This document shows positions 42,000 through 55,410 of a DNA stretch of 64,000 bases, piece by piece (position 1 is the stretch's first letter; every line of letters starts with the position of its first letter). The translations under genes were made by a program, and so were the position numbers. Source of the DNA: Aspidiotus rigidus (Eukaryota > Arthropoda > Insecta > Hemiptera > Diaspididae); assembly GCA_035079385.1 (NCBI GenBank), contig JAVHKY010000053.1, forward strand, positions 3,100,001 to 3,164,000. Reading direction: 5' to 3'. Below the pieces are notes generated by a model. It was not told the origin of the DNA, did no database searches, and worked only from the letters and a program-made list of their open reading frames with translations.

Positions 42000-44900
42000 A
42001 CCTGGGTGAAATGTTTCAATTGTCCACAACCAGTTTTACTATTTACAAATTACAGCACGGCACCCTGTTCCCCTGCACAGGGTATAACCAGCACCACCGA
42101 TTTTGTACAGCAATAGTACACAGATGACTGGTAATCAAGACACCATAACAGGAGAAAGAATGGGACTCCATCTCATACAGAACTAGGTCTCCAGCTGATG
42201 GCTGCACTTGCGTTCAAGTTCTGTGTTTCTGACGCAAATGACGTCCCCAAAATACAGAAAAATGATGCAAATGCAACAATCAGCTGTAGACATAATCCTA
42301 TAGAAGATGGAGTCCCATTATATCTACCATTATAAAGTCGCATACGTAGTAGACGTATACTCTGTAGATTGTTGTTGGCAGCGTTCTAGCTGCAGGCTGG
42401 CCTTAAGAAATGGAGCCGAGAATTTCGTGGGAATTTTTCGAACTTTTACGCACACCGGGAACATTTCCCGTGGAAACTGGGAATTCCCTCCCAAATGTCT
42501 TCCCGGGAATTCCTGGTCCCAACAATGGCCAACGGACCGGCCAAATTGCAAACATTGTCTCATAACGGGAACGAGGATTTTAGAATGTTCCTGAATAGAA
42601 TCAATGAGTTTGTCTTGAGTGTGTAAAATTAATTCCTTCAGAAGTGCGAAGAGTAGGATGATCAAAGTATAATATGTACAAAAAAGGTTGAAATGTGATA
42701 GTTAACAATCTTCGACAGCAGTCAATTTTTCTGAATTTTCTGATCAATTTTGATCGGTAGCAAGAAAATTAATCTGTCAAAAATTGGTCGCCGAAAGATC
42801 GGTAAATAGAATTTCTAATGTTTTCCTCCAAATCGCTCTGAAACGACTCCAGAAAACTTTAAAACAGTTTCAAAATGCTTTAATATGACTCCAAATGGCT
42901 CCGGACCATTTTATTTTGAAAATATAAAAAAAATTAAAATTAATTTTTTGAAGATTGATTTTTTTGATCATTAAAAAAAAACGTGATAGCACTAGTTGTC
43001 CAATTATTAAGCGAGGACAATTTCCTGTGGATGGTGGCAAAACCCTTCGATGCATGTACAAAAACCTACACTGTCAGTGTTTAGCACCCATGGCTTCTGG
43101 TAAAGCCTATTATGTATACCAATAGCGAGTTTTCTACAGTACAAATTAAGTGCGACGGTGAGCAGTTCGTGCACTTCTGAATAGCACTTATCGTCAACAT
43201 TGGACCTCGACCTAATTAATGGGTTCAAGATTGACCGACAAATACTCCAACCAAGAATCGACTTATCATTAGCAGATTCCACAATGATATTTCCTTTCAT
43301 AACAAGATTTCTGTATCATGATTATTAAAGCTTAGGACCCTGTACTGGACGGGATGAATATTTTATATTCTAAACAGTCAATTATAAATGTGGTTCTACA
43401 CCGCTCCATATCTTTCAACAATATTTCGAGGACGATATGAGAGTTCTAAGGATTTAAACCTGGAATACCTACGGGTCCTTTTCCTCAAAATTGCAATTAC
43501 CTCAGATAATTTGTGGTCCACCCTTTCTCCATGCTTCCAGTCGCTTTAGACTTTTTTGGGTTCACACATCCACTAAACTGAAATTGCCATCGACCTGAAT
43601 CGTTTGCTCGTCTATCTCGAAAACACAATATTCTTCAATATTTTGTACGAGTAGTAGAGATGTTATTAGAGGAGATTCCCATTCCTTTCATCGGCACTCG
43701 CTACCTTGAATCGTTAGTGGTCTGACTCTTAAGAGTCTCCCTATGTACTTAGAGAGCACAATACCTTGCAGTGGCGTACACAGGAATTTTTTGTGGGGGG
43801 GGGTTAGTCGAAAAATGATGTAATGCGATGCTGTCGTATTCTTCCTATCATAATTGATTTTTATTTCTGGGGGAATCACAAGGCTTCTAGGGGTTTGACC
43901 CCCAACCCCCTCCCCTGCCTTGCGGTCTTCTATGCGTCAAGACTGCAATTATTTCGCAGTTATGCGTGCACTACTTCAAAGTAGCGATTGTTCCATATAA
44001 TTTTTCGCTGGGGCAATACATCTTGGAGGGTACGAAATTTCAAAGGAAGAATAAATGACTTGAAAAGAATAGTTTTTAAGTAATATAGATACTTGAAGTG
44101 ATTAAAGACGAGGACTGTAAGAAAACAACCCACGACCTCGAAGGTGCCACAATTTTTGCTGTGAGTTCATCATTTGACTATAGTTTCAACCAAATGAGGG
44201 GAGACTTTCTTGACCAAACTTCTTACTTCTCTATGTTTTTGGGAAAGAGATTCGCATCAGGCCACTACTGTAGACGCGCTAGTGTCGTGGACGAAAAAGT
44301 GATCACATGAAAATTTACATAAGAGCGTATGTTATTTCAACTAGCTGTATCTCTGTTAATACTGAAAAAAAAGTATTGACCTTTTTAGTATGAAACTCAT
44401 AAAAATAAAAATTTCACCAATTATCTGAAACATCACCTTTTCGTCCAGTTTCCACAAATGGCCGCTACAGTAAATGTAGAGGGCGACTCTTTTGGGGCCT
44501 GACGCGAATAGATCAGGAAAGTTTGAGAATCAATACTGGTCCATTCAAATGTCCTCTACGGGTTTGATTTTGGCCACTTCATATAGATATAAGGGTCGAA
44601 AAAGACAGCTATACATCATCATTGCTTGAAATTACAAATTGCAATATATTTGAAAGTTTGAAGTTGGTAAAATCATTCACGGCGTTGGAAATTATTAGCC
44701 AACAATCAAAATCCTTATTTACTAGATACCTTGATTGTTTTCCGTATACTATACATATAGAGCGCACGGTCTAAACTTAAACTCTCGGTGCTTCATACTT
44801 CTCTCTCCATTTCCTCTCGATTTCACCCGCGTAAGGTCGAGGACTTCCTGCGCTTTGCAAATGAGCTTTTAAAGTGGAGTGCATCAGGAAAAATAATGCT

Positions 44901-46500
44901 ATCGGGTTTATTAAAATGCTTTTATCGATCCGAATCAAGTGGCTCTCATATAATGCGCTCATTTATATTTTTCTTTCAATATGATTCGCGTTTATCATAA
45001 TGAAGTAGTTTCATTAAAACTGTGGAAAATATATTCACGCGGCAGGCGGATAATGAAGTCCACATAAAGTCCAGCGCAGAAATTTATCTTCTACCATCGC
45101 GCGCGCGTAATTAGAATTACGTTCATTTCCTCATCATCAGCGTGAGTTGGAAAAGTTCTGGCGCAAGCCTCTACGGTAATTTAATACGCACGTGAGAAAT
45201 TATCTCTCGGACACAATGAACTCTCCGTACTATGGAATTCAAATAAACTTTACAAAAGAATATTTTTCAGTTGAAAATCCCGTTCAAAAGCGTACATTTT
45301 GATATCAGGTTCCTTTATTACCGGTAACGGGTTCGGATGGCTTTCGCGAGCGAATATTAAAAAGAGATTCGAGATCGTCACTCATCTTCCACCTCATTAC
45401 TTCCATTCACGTACGCGGAAAAATGTTAACGTGGTGAAAAACACGATAATTAACAAATTTTCCGCCTCTTTAACGGTGTTCTCCACGACGAAGTACACAC
45501 TCGTCCTTGAAATTCGTCTTCTCTTACACATTTTCTTTTTTTTATTTTCTCCTAATATATGTTACGAGAAGAAAAACAAACGAAGCTCGATGACTCGATT
45601 CGAAGCAAAAAAAATAAAAAAATAGCACCGTATCAATTTTATCCTACACTTCCCTCTATTGAAAAGAGAAATAATTCGTTATCGGTTTCATTCTTTTATA
45701 AAGGCATTCGAGTGAATCTCCGCTTGAAGGTGCACTGCGAAACCGACGAAATTTTATACACGAGAAATAGATTAACGATTTTCAGAAAAGAGGTAAAGTG
45801 AACTTATACCTACCTACCTCTAAGCTCGATTGAATAAACGTTGTAATCTATGCTCGTTCATATTTTAACATGCCGTACGTTACATTATCACGAATGATAC
45901 GCAAGCCGTCCTCTTTTTACCTCCATTTGAGAGCTTTTGTGGCATCGTATCGAAGGCGAAAATTCTATTTTTGCCTCGTAAAGTATACGAAGTACCGAAG
46001 CGCTTTTCCAACCCATGGAGGATTCGCAGTTCAGAATATTTTCGTTAGTTGAGAGTGAAATTTGAGTTCTGCTTCGAAGGAAGAAAACAATTTTCAAGCA
46101 AATAGACTCGCAGTTTACTTCGTGGATCGGTGCTCAAAATTTTTTCAATCGAGTCTAATAATTTTTCGAGGTAGACGCGCTTTCACGAGGCTCAATGAAT
46201 TTTTTCGGTATTTTGACAATCTTCACGGTAAATTTCACATAAGAACCAACGGAAACACTGATTGTAATCGAATTTAAATTTTGGAGAGTTTAGAAGCACA
46301 GGGAATTTTCTGAGAATTTTTTCGAAATTTTACGGTAGATTCCGGTCAACTCTCGATAAGAACGACAGTTAAATGGTATAGGTACAGAATTTTCGAGCTA
46401 GAGCCTTATAAAACTGTTCGGCTCTCACAAGGAGTCCAGGGACAAACAACAAGAAACCTGTTTTCTTAGGAGTTATTTGATGAAAAACGTCCGTCGTTCT
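42000..46500. other. No gene recognised
   Basis: A small inverted pair (GGGACTCCATCT near 42161, AGATGGAGTCCC near 42306) lies about 145 bp apart. The minus-strand frame at 43007-43300 (97 codons, ending GFCTCIEGFCHHPQEIVLA) reads like protein but matches no family known to me. The pair of overlapping frames at 45299-45801 and the frame at 44098-44310 have no domain. Confidence 0.4.
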
Positions 46501-46513
46501 TTCGGTAACACGT

Positions 46514-48647
46514 CCCGATAAACCAGATCGACCAAATATCTCAGTCGATCTTGAGTAAATGTTGACCAAAAATAGACTGAGGGGCGCTCTGATGAGTGAC
46601 GAATAATAGACCAACTTTTTCGGTCGATTTACTTCCGCTCTTCCCTACCATATTTAGATCACATTTAAAGCAACTTGACAAAATTTTGAATGAAAAAATT
46701 AGTCGATCTGTAGGTGATGTAGGTACCATAAAACGGTCTATCCTCAGTCATTGGCCATACTTCCTCTCCAATTGACTATATTTTGACGATTTTTGACCAA
46801 AAAAAGAGTCGATTTCTAGGGAACTTTGACAATATAAAATATTTTCTCATAGTCAATATTTAATCATTGTCAACAAACCACCATAATTAGAATTCTTCTG
46901 ATGAAAAAGATTGGTAGATTTCTGGATCATGTAGACGATTATAAAATAGTCTGTTGTAGCCTATATTCAAGCGATATTAACGGACCACTACAAATAGACC
47001 CCTTTTGACAAAGCAGAACAATCAAGTTTTGGGCAATAGAGACGCCATAAAACGGTCTATAGTTAGATGATATTAGTAGACCACCATTTTCGACAGGAAA
47101 AACCAGTCCATATAATCTAAGGCTTTCTCATGTGAGAGAAGAAAGAAATGAAGATAGCAATCTCGTTAGCAGTGCGATTTTGATCTAAAATTACAATATT
47201 AATTAGTATACCTTCAATTATTTATGGACAATGTTTAGAAATTTGTGGAATTTATCATAGATTTACACTAATTAAAATTGAATCATTTAATTTAAATAAT
47301 TTTTTAAAATGAATCTAAATATTATATGTATCTATTTATTTGAATTTAATTTATAAAATTCGTATATTATTACGTAATTTTAATTTTAAATTTAATTATT
47401 ATAATTTAATTGATATAATACAATAATTATCATTATTCTTTATCAATTTATTATTTATAAATTAATTTTTATCAATTTAATTTATGTTAATTTATTATTT
47501 AAATCAACTCATTAAAAATTGTTTTTTAATAATTTTTGTATTCGTCATAAATAAACCTAATAATTTTCTATTAATTGAATGTAAAATTGAACAAAAAAAT
47601 GAAAAATATCATTCTGGTTCAATATGATTATTTTAAATCATTGAAATGATTAAATGATGAATTCTCATTTAAAGGATAAAATATGTTAAATAAATTGAAT
47701 GATATAAAAAGTTATTTAGTTTCAATTTTTTTAGTTGTTTTATAATAATTTTTATTACAAATTAACATGAATATTTTTATTAAATAAATTATTCTGAAAA
47801 AAAAATTAATAATTGTGATTAAATCAACTATATCAAGAAAATTTAAATAAGATCATCATTTTTTCGAAATAATATTATATTATAAACTTCTTAAATACAG
47901 TTGAAATTTAATTTCATAAAATTGATATAAAATTAAAATTTAAAATAATTATATTTAATAATTATTCCTGTTGGAACTCCTTAAATTGAATATAGTAAAT
48001 CTAATATTTTCATGATTAGTAGAATATGTTCTTTATTGAACAATTTTATTAATAAGAATATTAATTTTTAAATTTCAAATTTTATTTTAAATACATATCT
48101 TTATTTATCTGCGAGTTTACGAGCATTATGACAGTTGATTCATTCCTAAGAAATCGGCTGGAAATTTTGGGCAAAAATGAGTGACTGCGGTTTGCATGAG
48201 AATAGACCAAAAAAAAGAGTAAAAATATTGGTAGGTGTTGAGGAAAAATCTACTCAAAATGGATCAAGGTATCTCCCAAAATATCTGCCCAGAAATCGAC
48301 TAGAAATCTTTGTCAAAATTGAGTAATAAATACAATATCAATTTTAGACTAAGAAACGAGGAAAAATTCCATTTTGTGTTGACAATTATAACGACCAAAA
48401 AATGGGTCGAAATGTATTCCGCATAGTGATCGAAAATCAACCAATAATAAGATCAAAATTTAGTAGGAATAATATGAGACCAACAATCAACTGAAATGAA
48501 TAGACAAAATTTGGTCGATTTATCTCAAAAATTTACTAAAAATCAACCATTTTCTGATGGTACCATAATATTTGGTCTTTTTTCAGTCGTACGACCAAAA
48601 ACCAACCAATGTCGACCATGTAGTGGTGGTCGACTTGGTTTATCGGG
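46514..48647. mobile_element. 2.1-kb element with CCCGATAAACCA terminal inverted repeats and an AT-rich core
   Basis: The left end CCCGATAAACCAGATCGACC and the complement of the right end, CCCGATAAACCAAGTCGACC, agree at 18 of 20 bases. Inside, GTCGATTT, GACCAAAAA and AAAACGGTCTAT-type words recur on both sides, as degenerate subterminal repeats. The centre (47190-48110) is almost pure A+T. There is no transposase. The first and last bases differ from piggyBac and hAT ends in lacking TTAA or an 8-bp duplication, so the superfamily is unassigned. Confidence 0.65.
47190..48110. other. Extremely AT-rich island inside the 46.5-48.6 kb element
   Basis: About 920 bp of near-pure A+T with no long frame in the standard code. 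Its edges are sharp. It resembles the island at 16545-17395. I looked for mitochondrial gene motifs and found none I could support. Confidence 0.6.
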
Positions 48648-48817
48648 GTGGTTCCGAGAGAGGTAAGTTTTTCGACCTAATTTGAAGGCTTATCACTTTT
48701 GACCTGAGGATTTGGAGAAATTCCGCTGATGTACAAATACTACCGTAATTATGGGAATTTTTCCCTCTTGAAAGGTAAACACAGTAGCAATATGTACTTG
48801 AAAACATTTTGACTTAC

Positions 48818-48885
48818 CCAAATAATCCATTGTACTCATAGAATAGGTATCAATCATCCAGACGGAAAAATCACAGCTCTCTACT
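48818..48885 (-). CDS. Weak candidate exon
   Basis: The minus strand reads ESCDFSVWMIDTYSMSTMDY and ends at TTTGG/GTAAGTCA, a strong donor. The residues look like ordinary protein. The acceptor side is poor (AG without a clear polypyrimidine tract), an in-frame stop lies a few codons upstream, and no partner exon is identified, so chance is quite possible. Confidence 0.25.
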
Positions 48886-49589
48886 CGCTTCAATCAATGT
48901 AGATAATGGAAACTACCACACGATTGGGAAATTTAAAGAAGCATGTCAGCTTCTTCATAATAGCATACATTGATCACAGTTCATCTCCCTCAAAACGCGG
49001 CCATCTTTACTCTTCAAAGAAAGCCAATTAAACTTAAATGACAGCCAAACACTCGGTATCTGTTTCTCCCACCTCCACAAGCTTTCCTCTTCTCGAATTC
49101 ACACATCATTTGAGACTGTCTTTGTATATTGGAAGCTTTTTTACAAACTGCATTAGTGGGTTTTTGTTTTTGGCTTCCGACTTCTTCACATATTGTCATC
49201 AAAGAGAGCCGACGTGATTGTCGTTATCACCGAGCTGTGATGGTAATTCTGGTCTTCCCCAATCTACAGCTTTCCCCTAAACCTTCTGAGTAACAAGGCG
49301 CATTAATTAGCTGCACTCGTGTCACATCTTACCACGCCACATTGTGATTTGCCGTATACGAGTTATTTACTAGAATCGAATTGTTTGCATGTGCATTGTG
49401 GATATTGATCAGGTCAGAAACTTAATTATTATATCGGAAGTGTCACTCCACAATATCCTATATAGTTAGGACCATATTATCGCTGAGATTTCAACATTAC
49501 TCTGAGTCGGTCTTTTTGATGATCTGCGGCTTTTGCGCCAGGATGAACCAAGAAAGCTGAACTAGGCAAGAAGGCATGGTAGGCAGCTC

Positions 49590-49995
49590 AAAGCTGAAAG
49601 CTGAATTCAGCCAAATTTCCACTGACAAAAGTAATTTTTATTCACAACTCAACAAACCGAATTTTTTCAGTTGCTTTTAGCTTTCCCAATTCCCGCAAAA
49701 TGGAAAATTGAATCAGATTTATTGTTCGTCTGCTCTACTCTCAAGACTAGGTTGGCTTTGCCAAAGATGAAAAAGTTAGTGTAAGAGCATTCCAGAGTCA
49801 CAGACATGTGCATTGGTTCAGCAGTGAAGCCTGCAGTTATCTAATCAAGATAAACACCATATAGACACAAATTGGAGAATGGGTATCTTTCACAAGTGTA
49901 ACAGAGCTCCGATTCTCCTGATCGTTTCCACTCCGAAAACGCTAAAAATCAGTTAAATTCTTGCCGAAGCTGAAATTTTTGACTGCAATACTCTG
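49590..49995 (+). repeat. Dispersed ~400-bp repeat, copy 1
   Basis: Shared words with the copies at 59585 and 60105 include AATTTCCACTGACAAAAGTA-like, AGCTTTCCCAATTCCCGCAAAA, GTGAAGCCTGCAGTTAT, ACAAGTGTAACAGAGC and CTGATCGTTTCCACT. All copies have the same orientation. No coding sequence or terminal repeat is evident. Confidence 0.7.
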
Positions 49996-50170
49996 CCAGG
50001 AAATACAATATTGATTACCAGCTAATCTGTATGTCTTTTAACATCATTATGACTGACATTTTTATGTTCTGCCTCCAAATATTATGTACAAAATGGGATT
50101 TGTACTACCATATTTGGGTTATGTAAATTTAGGTCCAATCGAGGTTCTTTATGAGATCATTCTACAACTT

Positions 50171-51720
50171 AATGCATCAGGGACGCGATTACACACAACG
50201 ATTGACCAGACATTATAAGATTGCTACGCAGCGGTTATTCCTATACCAATTGTCTTCATGTTTCCGATATCGGAATTGAAGATGCCGCCTCCCCATTTGT
50301 ATTTATGGCCGTACTGACAGCTACAACGTGCCAACGTTGAGCAAATGTTGACTGGAAGTTGAATCCGAAATCGACTGCTTTTCTTTGACTTGATATCTTT
50401 GGGCTGACAAAGAGCGACAGGGACATTCTGTCGTAAGGTGGCGTTTTGGCATTGTAAACATATTCGCCTTTGCTCGCCATGTCTTTCACAAACGACAAGA
50501 TCACACCAATAGACGAAACAATTCAGCTAAGCTCGATTCAATTAGATGTAAAGATTGATGAATTACAGTGCTCTCACGCTTTCTACGGTACAAATCCTTT
50601 TGGTTTCATTTGATAACGTCTGGTACTGACGTAATTGTTGACGCCAAGTACTGACGGAGGTTCTTGCATTTTTCCAATATATACCACATAATGGAAATCC
50701 GAATTGTAGTGAGGTACAACAGTGCACCTGAAGAATTCTACATCAAATTTAACATCATGCTGAATATTGCAGGTGTATTTAGTGATACCAATGTCCATTA
50801 TTTTGCATTCATGTTATTGACAAGTCTATTGAACACAATTTCACACAACATGATAATGGTAGCTATTTGTAACTTTCTCAGTAAAACAATGTTTACCACA
50901 TGCAGTTGGACCAACGAGTACGTTGGACTGTAGCGAAACCACTAAGAAAACAAAGAACGTAGAAATGAAAATTGGATTGAAGGACGACACACCAATAGTA
51001 TCGGCTGTGGACACCGAGATTGGTCGCAACATGCTCCAACAATTACTGGAAGGCGGTATAATCCTCGAGTCTTCCTAACCGGACTCTAATCCTGTCCTTC
51101 TGAAGGATCCACTGCTTCAAGATCAAACTCTAGTCACTGATTGTCATATTTCGGGAGTAGCAATTCAGATTTCAGCTTGGAGGCGAGTTACGCTGACAAT
51201 TCAGCCTTCAATTGCGTGGGTAGATCAAGAGAGAAGACATCTTCCGGCATTTGTTCCGGTATTCCTATAGTCCGTGTGACCTCTACAGCGTCTGATGGAG
51301 TCGATATTAGAGATCCAGGTGACGGCGTAGGCCTAGGTGGACTAAAATCTGCAATTGTAGACAAAGAGGAAGCCGTTGATGATTTAAAGGTAGCCAGTGA
51401 GGATATGAATCCGGTTGGTAACAAATGCAGTAGAGCTTCGAGTACCTGCAGCACGTTTTTATGGAGGCAACGATACAACCTGGTGCTCCAACCTGCAACA
51501 GCGGCTGATGTTCGCGCCTTAGATGTTCAGAGAAGATAACCCGGTGGTAAATCCAGATTTTGAGGCATTTATTTTAGCGGAGCAAACAAAACGGAATGGG
51601 AATACATCATTCACTATTGTCGGCTTCTCGGCATAATTATACAACTTGATGAATCAGGAACATGATTACACACAAAGGTTGACCAGACGTTATAAAATTG
51701 TTAGGCAGGGGATGACTAAA
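50171..51720 (+). pseudogene. Possible Ty3/gypsy-like pol fragments between two diverged direct repeats
   Basis: Near 50720-50790 the plus strand reads SAPEEFYIKFNIMLNIAGV, resembling the K-x-A-P-x-x-F-x-x-x-(M/F) segment before the Y-x-D-D box of gypsy-type reverse transcriptases. Near 50960-51100, MKIGLKDDTPI and LLEGGIILES, then SPDSNPVLL resemble the N-terminal segment L-x-x-x-P-I and L-x-x-G-I-I-x-x-S-x-S-P-x-x-S-P. Their order is reversed relative to an intact enzyme, so either two copies or a rearrangement is involved. Direct repeats of ~70 bp (DYTQRLTR reading at about 50190 and 51675) bracket them. The match is weak; the minus-strand frame with VGPTACGK (near 50905) is an alternative reading. 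The 132-codon frame at 51141-51539 shows no domain. Confidence 0.35.
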
Positions 51721-51729
51721 CGCGAAAAC

Positions 51730-53930
51730 TGAGAGATAACGACTTATTCTACCTATAGAAGAGATGTAATTGGGTTGGTTAAATTTTTGTGTAGCAGAGC
51801 ATAGTTGACCAACTTCAAATAGAAGGAGGTATAATGCAAGAGGCTGACTTTATCTCTTGCAGGTGGAGCAAATAAGGATAAGGTAGAAGAACAACACCAA
51901 TTCTCCGTAATATTATATATGCAATACGCGGTAGTACAAGTAATTTTCTTTCAAAATCAGGGCCTTTTTTTTTACACCATTTTATAAACTAGTTTTGCGA
52001 CGAAACCTGAAGGCGTAAGGATTGAATCCCCTGCATTGATAAGCAAAATAATATTTATGAGATCGAAAGCGAGAAAGGTTTTCACTCGACCGAACAGACT
52101 ACAGGTTAGACAAGACCAAAAGAGCTCAAGTAAGCAGTAGTTGCTTCAATAATCTCTCAGCACCCACACATTCAAATCATGCAGAAGACGCACATTCAAT
52201 CACCTCGCAGGAATAATTACACACCAAAAGTAAACTATATCATCCCAATTTCACACCTTACTGATACGGTCTACAGGAAATTACCCGCCTGATTTACGAT
52301 GTAATATCGACAGTTTCAATTTCTATTTTCGTATGTTGCTTCTTCACCCAAAAGTTGTATTTAAAAAAGAAATTCCGCTTCGAGTGCGCCATTAATTGCT
52401 GGTATCGATTTCGTTTTCCGCTCAATGTACCCGTGCTGTACATCCAGACGTGAATCGATTTCAGAAAAAAAAAAAAGAACGTATCCTTCAGGAACTACAC
52501 CGGAACGAATGCCTCAAATTAAACGACGTTCTCGCTTTGTCCAGGGGTTTTCGTTGGCGTGTTCTTCAATTTATTAGATTTCAAGGCAACCAGCCTGCAC
52601 TAATGATATTCAATTGAGCGTTATTCTTCGTTCTTTCTAGAGTTCTTAGGTGTTCCCCATTTAAATTCGCGTCGCGTTCGTATTAAAAATTCTTTAGCCG
52701 AAAATTTCCACTAGAAAGAAGAAAAAACAGCCGATTATTTGATATCAACTTTACGTTTAATCCTGCAGGCGTGTATACGGCCTCTAACTGTCAAGTTTCG
52801 TTTGATTTACTCGATAGTTTTCTCTCGATTTTCCCTTCATCCTGTATACCGTGCCGAAGCGAGTTGAAAAGTTTAAATTTTAAATCGGCGGCAAGGCGTG
52901 AAAACGCGCCAGCTAAATGACGAAAAAGTTTAAAACGAGGACAACACTAATAGCGAATGCCTAGATGAGCGCGACGTCTTTACTTTTCGAAATTACAACC
53001 AGCCACCATCATCGTTATTGGCGTGCTCGCCGGCGAACGTATATTATACAGTGTACCGCGCGAAATTAAAATCTGGAAACGACCGACCGAAAATGAATTT
53101 TCCCATCCGAAGTGGCTTCATTTCGCTGCGAATCGACGCCGTGTACATAACATAATGAAAATACGTAATTTGAGGCGGCGACGGCGACGTCCGATCTTCG
53201 TCGGTCGCGCAATACGCGAACATCTAAAAAGACGCGTTTAGGTAGGTGGAAAAGGAAAGAATATTGGTGTAACAATAATTGCATAAGCTGAACGCCTTTA
53301 GTCGAGTGACTAAACACGTGTTCGTCAAATTGCATATGCTATTTGCCGCGAATACGAACGAAGCGACCGACGAACGAGATTGGATTCTCTCGATAAAATA
53401 TTCTCTCTCAAGTACACGACTTGCTTTCATACTGTATAGTCTACCGTATAATCGCGCGAACACGCGGTAATGCGTACTCAAATTCCCGGCGAGTAAATTT
53501 TCATTTGTTATCTGTCCGGAGTGTTTGTTCGCGGTCACCGACAGATGTTACTTTCGCGGCTCGCTACAAAATGCCGACCGAAACTTACCCCGTCATTTCT
53601 CATCGCGCGAGTTTGAATGATAAAACGCGCCAAGGTGTACGAACCAGAATTTAATTTATTCTTTTCAAAAAAAAAAAAAAAAGAAAAACGAAAGACGCCG
53701 CTACCGTGCTTTGTACATTAAGGGAATGAATTCCGATGTAAATAAATATCGACAAATCTTCGAGCATAGCACACGTCTTATCTCTACAGAGCGTTGCACC
53801 CGAATATTAGCGGACGAGAGCGCTATATCTGATAAAATGAATTTTTCGTCATCTCGATAGATCCAAGAGATACTTAAAATTAGACCATTATATGTAATGA
53901 TGAATATAACTCGACAGTTACAATTACTCG
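51730..53930. other. No gene recognised; apparently single-copy DNA
   Basis: No family was found. CG-containing words are frequent at 52850-53600, where six overlapping frames of 60-104 codons arise because stop codons are rarer in that composition. Homopolymer A tracts lie near 52467 and 53668-53682. Confidence 0.4.
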
Positions 53931-54080
53931 AAGCCTATCTCTCGGTATACATAGCTTGAAAGTCAAAATTTTTTGACAAAGACCAGAGCCATAATTAAAG
54001 GGCAAAAACCGCTAACTTAACAAAATAATTATCTTCAAAGAGGGACAAATTAGATTCAACCGAACGACACGCAGCAACAA

Positions 54081-54110
54081 CGCATTTCGAACCGAGTTCA
54101 TCATCAGTAG
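54081..54110 (-). ncRNA. Hammerhead-ribozyme-like core (probably degenerate)
   Basis: The minus strand reads CTGATGA (54107-54101), T, a GAAC-TCG-GTTC stem-loop, then GAAA (54088-54085), which is the arrangement of a hammerhead core around stem II with one extra base. A weak stem III with a loop and a following C can be drawn. Stem I does not pair convincingly. Penelope-like elements are known to carry hammerhead motifs, and one such element lies 3 kb away. I treat this as a remnant or coincidence. Confidence 0.25.
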
Positions 54111-54692
54111 CCCAGGCAGATTACATTTTGAAATGGAAATAAATGCCGGCAAAGGTTTTTTTCGTGGATTATGTTTAAAATGGTCTCCTGATAAACATAT
54201 TAAGAGTCCACAGCGATCAGAGAGCGGGCCCTCGCCCAAAGGGGGTCAAAGTACCACAAAAATTAGTTTTCTGAGAATAAATCGAAAACTAAGCGTCAGA
54301 GAAGAAAAAGTTTCAAACAAAAGTTGTTCCTCATCAAATTTCCTATAAATTTCACTATATGTATGTCAACTTTGCCCGAAAACTCGAGCTGAAAAGTTGG
54401 TTTGAAAGTTGAGCGATTTTCTAAAATTGTTGATTTTAGTGTTAGTGTAGTCAAATTAGACAGGTTTCGGAAAAAAAAGAACATTGCGACGTAGTAAAGG
54501 TCTGATTGCTGGAAATGGTCAAGAATGAAGTCCAAAACAACATACTAACTTCTCCGCGTTTTTCCCCAAGAGCATCTTTTTGATGGGGGTTGAAACCCCC
54601 TCAAAATAAGTTTTTTGTAAATATCCCGCTTAATACGCATTTTAGAGAAAAAAGTCATCAGTCAAAAATTATTCCTCGTGAAATCCAGGCAA
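54105..54692 (+). repeat. ~585-bp dispersed repeat, left arm
   Basis: It matches 56480-57065 on the opposite strand almost throughout, for example GGAAATAAATGCCGGCAAAG and GAATAATTTTTGACTGATGA (complement). The 71-codon frames at 54133-54348 and 56812-57027 translate alike (start MEINAGKGFFR) because the DNA is duplicated; the frame has no known domain, and its stop and start positions are conserved only as DNA is. Confidence 0.85.
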
Positions 54693-55410
54693 ACTTGCTG
54701 AATTTCTTATTGTTCCAGGCGATTCATAGGGAATGATACCAAGAAGTTTTTTATCTTTTGTTTCTCCGTTTTGATAATTGCAAGACTCATGTAGTCAATC
54801 TCTCATCGCAAAACAAGCTTCTCGGGAGATCGCCTGAAATGGCGGAGCAAGTTTACCTGACCCAATCGACTATCAACGTGAAACCCTCGTGCGACTACGC
54901 CAACTTTGATAAGGAGCGCTTTATTCTCGGATTTGTATTGCGGCGGTTCTTCTTGAATTTGTGGGAGCACATAACAATAACAAGCTTCTTGGTGACATTC
55001 CTTCCATTGCTTGAAACAATTCCACACGTTAACCCACCTCAATTGTACGCGGATCAAAGTCAAAATCTCACCGCGAGTCCACAACAGAAGACCACATCCA
55101 TTCCCACCGTCGCTTGAAACAACCAGAATGGAAAACTTGAGATCATAATACAGCAAAAACGTAGCACACGAAATTCAGCCTGTTTCCAGTCCGAAAATGG
55201 AGCACGACATGCTGGCCTGGCCTGGCATACAGCCCCCTCATAAGGTTGGAGGGGGAAGAAGACCAGCACGAACGGAAAACTCTACGACACAACCCAGTAC
55301 TAACGAATCCACCCACTCCAACTAGAAAAATCGAAATGGGGGAAGGGCTCGCATGTTTACAGTCCCCATTCAGCTTTTTACATATCATACATGCATAAGA
55401 ATGGCTATTT

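Noticed and set aside
50841..51032. VGPTACGK as an ATPase P-loop, possibly from a Polinton-type virus-like element
   Set aside because: The frame is short, the Lys is followed by His instead of Thr/Ser, and no partner gene is nearby; plus-strand readings fit a retroelement somewhat better.
53023..53654. Dense overlapping open frames on both strands
   Set aside because: Higher CG-word content lowers stop frequency; no domain or splice pattern.
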